From: Lysobacterales bacterium
Lineage (GTDB): Bacteria > Pseudomonadota > Gammaproteobacteria > Xanthomonadales > S139-57
Assembly: GCA_026993285.1 (NCBI GenBank)
Contig: JALWTZ010000211.1
Coordinates: forward strand, 1 to 6,434
DNA length: 6,434 nt
Direction of reading: 5' to 3'
Positions 1 through 5,896 of the stretch are shown piece after piece; the first letter of the stretch is position 1; each line of letters begins with the position of its first letter. Position numbers and translations under genes: made by a program. The notes beneath the pieces are model-generated. The model worked only from the letters and a program-made list of their open reading frames with translations. It had not been told where the DNA came from and ran no database searches.

Positions 1-32
1 CAGGGTTCAGGGGGGCGGCTTCGCCCGTCGCG

Positions 33-57
33 AAAAACGGCAAACGGGCCGTGGTTT
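33..57 (+). terminator. Possible weak terminator-like hairpin
   Basis: A 5-bp stem, ACGGC at 37-41 and GCCGT at 48-52, encloses a 6-base loop. It is preceded by an A-run (33-37) and followed on the + strand by GGTTTCT. Read on the minus strand the same stem is followed by a run of T. It could end a gene lying left of the window. The stem is short and the + strand T-tract is interrupted, so this is tentative. Confidence 0.25.
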
Positions 58-60
58 CTG

Positions 61-66
61 TATACT
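61..66 (+). promoter_or_regulatory. Candidate -10 element upstream of the c-di-GMP gene
   Basis: TATACT matches the sigma-70 -10 consensus at five of six positions and lies 29 bases before the ATG at 96, inside a locally AT-richer stretch (about 53-78). No convincing -35 box is seen 16-18 bases upstream, so the promoter assignment rests on one hexamer only. Confidence 0.22.
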
Positions 67-83
67 TCCTGCTTATTGCCTGC

Positions 84-89
84 AAGGAG
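84..89 (+). promoter_or_regulatory. Ribosome binding site that fixes the start at 96
   Basis: AAGGAG is a strong Shine-Dalgarno sequence, six bases before the ATG at 96. It favours this ATG over the in-frame GTG at 51. The extra 15 residues the GTG would add do not resemble the start of a receiver-type fold, whereas the protein from 96 opens directly with a beta strand (ILLIEP). Confidence 0.75.
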
Positions 90-95
90 AGCCTG

Positions 96-2651
96 ATGCC
101 GGGGATATTGCTGATCGAGCCTGTTCATACGCTGGCCCATTTGCTGGAGCGGGCCCTGAAGGTGGGCGGCTATTCGGAACATGTACTGGCTTCCAGTTAC
201 GAGGATGGCCTGTGGTACCTGCAGGAAGCGGAAATGGCCGCCGAAGGCTACGATGCCATCGTGCTGGGCGTGCCCGGCCATGAGGAGGGGGATTTTGCCG
301 CCATCATGGACAAGCTGGCCGGTGGCCCCCTGCAGCAGGTTCCCGTGTTGCTGATGGCGCACAAGAGCGAGGAACGCCTGCAGAACTGGAGTCGTCAGCG
401 TGGGCATACAGCCCAGTTGAGCTGGGCGCATTTCGGGCGCATTCCGGCACGACTGGCCAAACTGATCCCGGCCGAAACCTCCAGCGTGCCCAGTGGCACG
501 GAGGGCATGCGTCTGCTGTTCGTGGATGATTCCCAGAGTGTGCGCTTTGCCTATCGCCAGCTGCTGGAAACCCAGGGCTATCAGGTCGATGTGGCCGCTT
601 CCCTGGAAGAGGCGCGCAAGCGGCTGGAAGCCGCCGACAATGGAGGCTACGAACTGGTCATCTGTGACTATTTTCTTCCGGATGGCACCGGGGACCAGTT
701 GTGCCGCGAACTGGTGGAACAGGATCCGCCCCAGCGCGTGGCCATCATTACCGGTACCTACCGGGAATCGGTGATCAAGGCCTGTCTGGATGCGGGTGCG
801 CTGGAATGTCTGTTCAAGAACGAGGCCAAGGAGCTGTTCGTATCCCGCATCAATGCATTGGCTCGTGCCATTGAGGCGCAGGGCCGGGAGGCGCAGCAGC
901 GGGAATACCTGCAGGGCATACTGGCATCGGTGGCCGATGGTGTCTATGGCGTGGATGCCGAGGGCCGGGTCAAGTTCATCAATCCGGCAGCCTGTGCCAT
1001 GCTGCAATTCAGCCATGCAGAGCAGGTTATCGGCCAGCCTGCGCTGGACCTATTCCATTACGCGGATGCCAGTGGTCAGCGGGTTCCGCCAGCGGAATCG
1101 GCATTGCAGCAGGCCTATGTGCAGGGCGAGGCGCTGACCCAGGTGGAAATGGTGTTCCAGACGGCGGAAAACCGCAATCTGGTGGTGGAGTGTTCGGTTA
1201 AACCCATGATCATCGGAGGCCAGCGTCAGGGCAGCGTGGTGGTATTCCGTGATATTTCCCAGCGCAAGCAGGCCGAGCAGTTGCAATGGGAAGTCAACCA
1301 CGATGCGCTCACCGGCCTGCCCAACCGGCGCTATTTTCAGCAGCAACTGGAAGAGCGGCTGGAAGGCTTGCGGCAGCAGAAACAACATGGTGCCCTGTTG
1401 TATCTGGATATCGACCGTTTTCGCCACCTGCGTGATCTGCTGGGTACCGAAGGCAGCCGGGAACTGCTCTCGCGGGTGGCGGAGCAGTTGAATGCACGCA
1501 TGCGCGAAGGGGATCTGGTCTGCCGGCTGGAAGGGGATATCTTCACCATCTACCTGCATGGCATCGCCATGGATCGCCTGCTGGTACAGGCCGAGGATTT
1601 CCGTGAACTGGTGCGCCGGGTGGATTATCCGGTGGGCAGCAAGCGCCGGTCACTGACGGCTTCCATCGGAGTGAGCATCCTTTCGGACGAAACCCCGTCG
1701 GCGATCATGGCCCTGGATCAGGCCCGCCAGGCCTGTGAAGAAGCCAAGAAGAAAGGTCGCAACCAGACACATTTGTTCATCGACCGGAAGGATCACGACA
1801 CCCGTGCGGCGGTGGACCAGGGCTGGAAGCAGCGTTTCGAACAGGCCCTGCGAAAAAATCAATTCATGCTCATGGCCCAGCCCATTGTCAATCTGGATGT
1901 GCTGAACATGGAAAACCTGAAGGCCATTGCCGGACAGGTATGGAAGCTGCGCCCGGCCGGCGGCAGGACACCGGAATTCATTTTCGAGTTGCTGCTGCGG
2001 ATGAAGGACAGCCGCGGCCAGTGGATCTCCCCGGCGGTATTCGTGCCCCTGGCCGAGCGGGTGGGGATGGCGCAGGAAATCGATCTCTGGGTGGTCAAGC
2101 GGGCCGTGCGCAACCTGGAAGTACTGGGCGAGACGCGTTATCCGCTGTCTTTCACCATCAACCTTTCCAACCATACCCTGCAGGATCCGGAGATGATGGC
2201 CACGCTGGGCGGCGTGATTGCTTCCAGCCGGATTCAACCGGAAAGGATCATCTTCGAAATCACCGAAACCGCAGCCATCGAGCACTTGAGCGCGGCGCGA
2301 AAATCCATACTGGCCATGCGCAAGATCGGCTGCCAGTTTGCCCTGGATGATTTTGGCACCGGTTTCAGTTCCTTTGCCCACCTCAAGCACCTGCCGGTGG
2401 ATTTTCTCAAGGTGGACGGCATGTTCGTGGAAACCATGATGGAAAGCGAGACCGATCGTGCCATGGTTGAATCCATCAATGCCATGGCACACGCCCTGGG
2501 GTTGAAAACCATTGCCGAGCATGTGGACTCGGTGGAAGGCGTGCACATGGCCCGTTCACTGGGTACCGATTATGTGCAGGGGCACTTCATTGGAGAACCC
2601 ATGCCCTTGAACCGGATCAACTTTCAGGCATTCCGCAAGCGCCCGGCCTGA
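96..2651 (+). CDS. REC-PAS-GGDEF-EAL cyclic-di-GMP phosphodiesterase, FimX-like layout
   Basis: An 851-residue, apparently cytoplasmic protein with no signal peptide or membrane segment. Residues 1-125 look like a receiver fold without the phospho-acceptor Asp (IVLGVPG where the Asp should be). Residues 138-260 are a complete receiver: D144/D145, D191, T219 and K241. A PAS domain covers about 268-385, then a linker leads into GGDEF (about 400-563). The signature is EGDIF (479-483) rather than GGDEF, the GTP-contacting Asn is R446 and a usual Asp is S454, so cyclase activity is unlikely. The RxxD inhibitory-site motif (R470-D473) remains. The EAL domain (about 585-840) reads ELL at 631-633 and keeps E631, N689, E721, E724, D751, D752, K772, E808 and Q828, so c-di-GMP hydrolysis to pGpG is expected. 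The domain order recalls Pseudomonas FimX, whose EAL domain is degenerate. FimX orthology is inferred from layout only; an independent phosphodiesterase is equally possible. Confidence 0.93.
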   Translation: MPGILLIEPVHTLAHLLERALKVGGYSEHVLASSYEDGLWYLQEAEMAAEGYDAIVLGVPGHEEGDFAAIMDKLAGGPLQQVPVLLMAHKSEERLQNWSRQRGHTAQLSWAHFGRIPARLAKLIPAETSSVPSGTEGMRLLFVDDSQSVRFAYRQLLETQGYQVDVAASLEEARKRLEAADNGGYELVICDYFLPDGTGDQLCRELVEQDPPQRVAIITGTYRESVIKACLDAGALECLFKNEAKELFVSRINALARAIEAQGREAQQREYLQGILASVADGVYGVDAEGRVKFINPAACAMLQFSHAEQVIGQPALDLFHYADASGQRVPPAESALQQAYVQGEALTQVEMVFQTAENRNLVVECSVKPMIIGGQRQGSVVVFRDISQRKQAEQLQWEVNHDALTGLPNRRYFQQQLEERLEGLRQQKQHGALLYLDIDRFRHLRDLLGTEGSRELLSRVAEQLNARMREGDLVCRLEGDIFTIYLHGIAMDRLLVQAEDFRELVRRVDYPVGSKRRSLTASIGVSILSDETPSAIMALDQARQACEEAKKKGRNQTHLFIDRKDHDTRAAVDQGWKQRFEQALRKNQFMLMAQPIVNLDVLNMENLKAIAGQVWKLRPAGGRTPEFIFELLLRMKDSRGQWISPAVFVPLAERVGMAQEIDLWVVKRAVRNLEVLGETRYPLSFTINLSNHTLQDPEMMATLGGVIASSRIQPERIIFEITETAAIEHLSAARKSILAMRKIGCQFALDDFGTGFSSFAHLKHLPVDFLKVDGMFVETMMESETDRAMVESINAMAHALGLKTIAEHVDSVEGVHMARSLGTDYVQGHFIGEPMPLNRINFQAFRKRPA

Positions 2652-2720
2652 ATGAACCCTTTCAAGGGCGTGCGGGCTTGGTGTAGTCTCTGGCCTGGAT
2701 CTTTATCGGGAAATCACACC
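2637..2720 (+). other. Gap before mltB with a bulged inverted repeat
   Basis: The 69 bases between the upstream stop (2649-2651) and the chosen mltB start hold no gene. AAGCGCCCG (2637-2645) can pair with CGGGCTT (2673-2679), leaving a two-base bulge, and the loop contains the near-palindrome CCCTTTCAAGGG (2657-2668). No T-run follows, so this is not a standard terminator. TAGTCT (2684-2689) is at best a poor -10 box. Whether mltB has its own promoter here cannot be decided from the sequence. Confidence 0.3.
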
Positions 2721-3665
2721 ATGCACTACGGAATTGTGTTGGGCTTGCTGCTGTGCTGGCTACCTGTGCAGGCAGCAAAAGTGGATGCGGATTTCATTCG
2801 TCAGGCCGCGCAACAATCCGGATATACGCAAGAACAGATTCGTGCCTGGATGGCCCAGGCGGAAAAGAAGACATCCATCCTCAAGGCCATCAGCCGTCCC
2901 GCCGAGGGCAAGGCCTGGAAAGACTACCGGCCCATCTTTCTGCAGCAAGATCGCATCGAAGGCGGCCGGCGATTTCTGCAAGAACATCGCCTGGCCCTGC
3001 GGCGGGCGGAAAACCAGTATGGCGTGCCTACCGAAATCATCACCGCCATCATCGGGGTGGAAACCCGTTATGGCCGTCATGCCGGCCGTTACCGGGTGCT
3101 GGATGCACTCTACACCCTGGGCTTTCACTACCCCAAGCGCGGGCCTTTTTTCCGCAAGCAATTGCTGGCCCTGTTCAAACTGGCCCGGCAACAGGGGCTG
3201 GATGTACTTTCCCTGAAAGGTTCCTATGCCGGCGCCATGGGCTATGGCCAGTTCATCCCCACCAGTTACCTGGAATACGCGGTGGATTTTGATGAGGATG
3301 GTCATGCGGATCTGCTGGGTTCTGCGGAAGATGCCATTGGCTCTGTCGCCCACTACCTGGCCCGTCATGGCTGGCAGCGCAATCAGCCGGTGGTTCGTGC
3401 CTTGCGGCCGCCCCGGCCGGTACCGGAAACCCAGCCGCGCAAAATGAAACCCGATACCACGGTGGAGGCAATTCTCCAGCAAGGCTTTGTACTGGAAGGC
3501 GAGCCGCTGCCCGGAGAGCTGGAAGCGGTCATCGTGCGCCTGAAGGGCAAGCGGGGAGACGAATACTGGCTGGGTACGCGGAATTTCTACGCCATTACCC
3601 GCTACAACCACAGTCCGCTCTATGCCATGGCGGTCAGCCAGCTGGCGGATGCCATCGCCCGATGA
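2721..3665 (+). CDS. mltB: Membrane-bound lytic transglycosylase B family protein (MltB)
   Basis: A 314-residue periplasmic enzyme that cleaves the MurNAc-GlcNAc bond of peptidoglycan, forming 1,6-anhydroMurNAc ends. The catalytic Glu is E114 in IIGVETRYG. The family blocks GAMGYGQFIPTSYLEYAVDF (171-190), DAIGSVAHYL (204-213) and NFYAITRYNHS (288-298) are present. D189, D191, D193 and D197 form the EF-hand-like calcium site known from E. coli Slt35. The signal peptide is about residues 1-18 (hydrophobic GIVLGLLLCWLP, cleavage near VQA-A). The only Cys there (C12, LLLC) lacks the small residue a lipobox needs, so this form is probably soluble, unlike lipid-anchored E. coli MltB. An in-frame ATG at 2652 would put 23 non-signal-like residues before the hydrophobic core and has no ribosome binding site, so 2721 was preferred. 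Its own site is weak (GGGAA, 2708-2712) and the n-region lacks Lys/Arg, so the start is moderately certain. It overlaps rlpA by 4 bases. Confidence 0.93.
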   Translation: MHYGIVLGLLLCWLPVQAAKVDADFIRQAAQQSGYTQEQIRAWMAQAEKKTSILKAISRPAEGKAWKDYRPIFLQQDRIEGGRRFLQEHRLALRRAENQYGVPTEIITAIIGVETRYGRHAGRYRVLDALYTLGFHYPKRGPFFRKQLLALFKLARQQGLDVLSLKGSYAGAMGYGQFIPTSYLEYAVDFDEDGHADLLGSAEDAIGSVAHYLARHGWQRNQPVVRALRPPRPVPETQPRKMKPDTTVEAILQQGFVLEGEPLPGELEAVIVRLKGKRGDEYWLGTRNFYAITRYNHSPLYAMAVSQLADAIAR

Positions 3666-4444
3666 GAACGTTGCTCTTCTTGCTGGCACTGTTGTGGCTG
3701 ACAGCCTGCAGCCACCGGGATGCACACCGCAGGCCGGCTCAGGACGGGCCACCCCGGTCCGGCCCGGAACGCAGCTATGCAGAGCCACAGCCCATCGACG
3801 AGCCACCCGCCCGCTATGGCAACAAAAACCCATACACGGTACTGGGGCGCACCTATCATCTGCTGCCAACGGCACGGGGTTACCGGGAAACGGGCATCGC
3901 CTCCTGGTATGGCAGCAAGTTTCACGGGCAACTGACTTCCAGCCGGGAAGTCTATGACATGCATGCCTTTACCGCCGCGCACAAGACCTTGCCCATTCCC
4001 ACGGTGGTGCGGGTGACCAATCTGGAAAATGGCCGTTCGGTACGCGTTCGGGTCAATGATCGCGGCCCCTTTCATGACAACCGCATCATCGACCTGTCCT
4101 GGGCAGCCGCCCGCAAACTGGGCATGACACAAAAGGGCACCGCGCTGGTACGGGTGGAAGCCCTGTTCCCCGATGACGACCGCCTGCCTGAAAAACCGGC
4201 CGGTACCGACCATTTCTGGTTGCAGGTGGGTGCCTTCTCTCTCAAGCACAATGCCCGTGCACTGCAGAAACGGCTGGCGGATGCCGGAATGAGGAAAACG
4301 CGCCTGCAGAAAGCGAAACTTTCTTCAGGCCAATCCGTCTATCGCTTACAATTGGGCCCCTTGCGCACGGTGGATGAAGCTGATCGTTTCACCCGCCGCC
4401 TGCTGGACATGGGGCTGGAACCCCCGCATATCGTTACGGAGTAG
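3662..4444 (+). CDS. rlpA: Septal ring lytic transglycosylase RlpA family lipoprotein
   Basis: A 260-residue lipoprotein. Its signal peptide ends in the lipobox LTAC, with lipidated C16 followed by Ser, which predicts outer-membrane sorting. A Pro-rich low-complexity linker (about 20-56) precedes the double-psi beta-barrel domain (about 76-168) with GIASWYG (78-84). E96, D99, H107 and D133 (NDRGPF) match the residues recalled as important in P. aeruginosa RlpA with one constant numbering offset, which supports glycan-strand cleavage. A SPOR domain (about 183-258, FWLQVGAFS to YRLQLGPL) should bind stem-peptide-free (denuded) glycan at the division septum. The P. aeruginosa enzyme cleaves such strands; E. 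coli RlpA is reported not to. The ATG overlaps the mltB stop as ATGA. The nearest purine-rich stretch (GGCGGA, 3644-3649) is too far away, so translation probably depends on coupling to mltB. Confidence 0.95.
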   Translation: MRTLLFLLALLWLTACSHRDAHRRPAQDGPPRSGPERSYAEPQPIDEPPARYGNKNPYTVLGRTYHLLPTARGYRETGIASWYGSKFHGQLTSSREVYDMHAFTAAHKTLPIPTVVRVTNLENGRSVRVRVNDRGPFHDNRIIDLSWAAARKLGMTQKGTALVRVEALFPDDDRLPEKPAGTDHFWLQVGAFSLKHNARALQKRLADAGMRKTRLQKAKLSSGQSVYRLQLGPLRTVDEADRFTRRLLDMGLEPPHIVTE

Positions 4445-4450
4445 AACTTG
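4436..4450 (+). promoter_or_regulatory. Ribosome binding site and TTG start codon of dacA
   Basis: ACGGAG (4436-4441) lies six bases before TTG (4448-4450). No in-frame ATG exists before the signal peptide. The nearest ATG, at 4469, is out of frame, and the in-frame GTG at 4484 would remove the n-region and part of the hydrophobic core. The TTG start is therefore well supported and may lower dacA translation. The site spans the end of rlpA, whose stop is 4442-4444. Confidence 0.75.
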
Positions 4451-5629
4451 AAGACATATTGCTGCAATGCCCGTCTGTGGCTGGTGTGGGTCCTGTTGGG
4501 ATTGACCACCGCACTGCAGGCTGCACCCCTGGCGCGGCCCGTGCCCACCGCGCCGCAGGTCAGCGCGCGTTCCTATCTGTTGCAGGACTTTGATTCCGGC
4601 AAGGTGATTGCCGAAAAAAACGCCGATCAACCCATGGAACCGGCCAGTTTGACCAAGCTGATGACCGCCTATGTGGTGTTTCAGGAGCTGAAGGCCGGGC
4701 GCATTCATCTGGATGAGGAAGTCCTCATCAGTGAAAAGGCCTGGCGCACCGAAGGCTCGCGCATGTTCGTGGAAGTGGGCAAACGGGTACCGGTTGAACT
4801 GTTGATCAAGGGCATGATCGTGCAATCGGGCAATGATGCCACCGTGGCGCTGGCCGAGCATGTGGCCGGCAGCGAGGAGGCCTTTGTCAGCCTGATGAAC
4901 CAGTATGCCCGCCAGCTGGGCATGAATCAGACTACTTTCAAGGATGCCTCCGGCCTGCCGGCGGAAGGGCATCTTACCACCGCAAGGGACATGGCCCGCC
5001 TGGCCGCGGCCATCATTCGCGAATTCCCCGATTACTATCGCTGGTTTGCCATTCGCGAGATGACCTACAACAAGATTCGCCAGAGTAACCGCAATACCCT
5101 GCTGTTTCGTGATCCCAGTGTGGACGGGCTGAAAACCGGGCATACCAGCACGGCTGGCTACTGTCTGGTCAGTTCCGCTCGCAAGGATGGCATGCGTCTG
5201 ATTTCCGTCGTCATGGGCAGTCGCAGTGAAAAGGCGCGTGCAGACGACTCCCAGCGCCTGCTGGGTTATGGCTTCCGTTTTTTTGAAACGAGAAAGCTGT
5301 ATGAGCCGGGAGAGAAAATCAGTGAAGTTCGCGTTTGGAAAGGTGAAAAGGACCAGCTCGCACTGACGGTGGATGCACCCGTGTGGGTGACCATTCCCCG
5401 TGGCAGCTATGGCTTGCTGCAGGTCAGCATGGCACTCAGTGAACCCTTGCTGGCCCCGGTGCATCAGGGGCAGGCCGTGGGGCAGCTGAATGTCACCCTG
5501 GGAGATCAGCCGGTGGTGGAACGCCCGCTGCAGGCTGCGGAAAGCATTGCCGAGGGCAGTTTGTGGAAGCGTCTTGGAGATGGTGCCAGCCTGTGGCTGG
5601 AGGGCTGGCTTGGAGGCGAGAATGACTGA
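4448..5629 (+). CDS. dacA: D-alanyl-D-alanine carboxypeptidase, PBP5/6 type
   Basis: A 393-residue low-molecular-weight penicillin-binding protein that removes the terminal D-Ala from peptidoglycan pentapeptides in the periplasm, limiting cross-linking substrate. The signal peptide has a hydrophobic core from about residue 10 to 20 and a likely cleavage at ALQA-A (25/26). The serine-peptidase S11 motifs are all present: S67-x-x-K70 (ASLTK), S127-G-N129 and K229-T-G231. The beta-rich C-terminal domain (about 285-365) is followed by residues 366-393, which are rich in Trp and Leu (SLWKRLG, SLWLEGWLGG) and would form the amphipathic helix that anchors PBP5 to the inner membrane. Length is close to that of E. 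coli DacA. Translation starts at TTG. The gene begins three bases after the rlpA stop and overlaps the next gene by 8 bases. Two adjacent Cys (C5, C6) in the signal n-region are unusual but would be removed. Confidence 0.97.
   Translation: MKTYCCNARLWLVWVLLGLTTALQAAPLARPVPTAPQVSARSYLLQDFDSGKVIAEKNADQPMEPASLTKLMTAYVVFQELKAGRIHLDEEVLISEKAWRTEGSRMFVEVGKRVPVELLIKGMIVQSGNDATVALAEHVAGSEEAFVSLMNQYARQLGMNQTTFKDASGLPAEGHLTTARDMARLAAAIIREFPDYYRWFAIREMTYNKIRQSNRNTLLFRDPSVDGLKTGHTSTAGYCLVSSARKDGMRLISVVMGSRSEKARADDSQRLLGYGFRFFETRKLYEPGEKISEVRVWKGEKDQLALTVDAPVWVTIPRGSYGLLQVSMALSEPLLAPVHQGQAVGQLNVTLGDQPVVERPLQAAESIAEGSLWKRLGDGASLWLEGWLGGEND
5612..5616 (+). promoter_or_regulatory. Ribosome binding site that fixes the start of the ybeD-like gene
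   Basis: GGAGG lies five bases before ATG 5622-5624, inside the last codons of dacA. It supports this start over the longer in-frame ATG at 5490. The 44 extra residues from 5490 are Trp/Arg/Cys-rich shadow translation of dacA and have no counterpart in E. coli YbeD. Confidence 0.8.
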
Positions 5630-5894
5630 CGAACCGCGTGAAAGCCTGCTGGAGTTTCCCTGTGAGTTTCCGGTCAAGGCCATGGGGCGGGCCGATCAGC
5701 CGGTACGGGAGGTTTTTGAACGCATCGTGGCCGAGCATGTACCGGAAGCCCATGTGTTGACCTGGGAGGAGAAACCCAGTGGCAAGGGGAACTTTGTTGC
5801 CATCACCGCCTGCATTCAGGCCAGTGACCAGGAACAGCTGGACCGCATCTACCATGCCCTGACGGATGCACCGGAAATTCTGGTTGCCCTCTGA
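5622..5894 (+). CDS. ybeD: DUF493 family protein, YbeD-like
   Basis: A 90-residue protein, about the length of E. coli YbeD (87). It shares the family hallmarks LLEFPCEFPVKAMG (9-22) and KPSGKGNFVAITACI (51-65), and the C-terminal pattern of a helix then a short strand (LDRIYHAL ... EILVAL). Known DUF493 structures have an ACT-like ferredoxin fold, which suggests ligand binding or allosteric regulation, but no biochemical role is firmly established. It has no signal peptide and should be cytoplasmic. It overlaps the dacA end by 8 bases and is followed two bases later by lipB, the order found in E. coli and many other gammaproteobacteria. That neighbourhood is the basis for proposals linking YbeD to lipoate metabolism; nothing in this sequence proves the link. 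The symbol is given by homology and synteny. Confidence 0.92.
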   Translation: MTDEPRESLLEFPCEFPVKAMGRADQPVREVFERIVAEHVPEAHVLTWEEKPSGKGNFVAITACIQASDQEQLDRIYHALTDAPEILVAL

Positions 5895-5896
5895 AC

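Noticed and set aside
51..95. GTG at 51 as the start of the c-di-GMP gene
   Set aside because: The GTG has no ribosome binding site, while ATG 96 has AAGGAG six bases upstream and opens directly on the receiver-like fold.
1..96. Tail of an upstream gene in frame 1, ending at TGA 94-96 and touching the ATG at 96
   Set aside because: The frame is open from base 1, but its last codons are rare (CGA, AGG, AGA, TCA), the stretch holds two inverted repeats, and the translation has no recognisable protein character. It cannot be excluded without sequence to the left.
1940..2350. A 136-codon + strand frame inside the EAL domain region
   Set aside because: It is fully contained in the larger gene in another frame and shows no motif; its composition is typical of a shadow frame.
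2652..2720. ATG 2652 as the start of mltB
   Set aside because: It has no ribosome binding site and would place 23 residues, including Trp/Cys/Pro, before the signal-peptide core. The base pattern of the stretch looks non-coding.
2748..2759. Lipobox in MltB around C12
   Set aside because: LLLC lacks the small residue immediately before Cys, and a signal-peptidase I site follows.
5490..5621. An N-terminal extension of the ybeD-like gene from ATG 5490
   Set aside because: It overlaps dacA by 140 bases, reads as shadow translation, and the start at 5622 has a strong ribosome binding site and matches family length.
4346..5683. Long minus-strand open frames (445 codons here; also 2760-3875 and 1650-2546)
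   Set aside because: They lie opposite confidently identified genes, their translations are His/Gln/Gly-rich low-information sequence without motifs, and such frames are common opposite GC-rich coding DNA.
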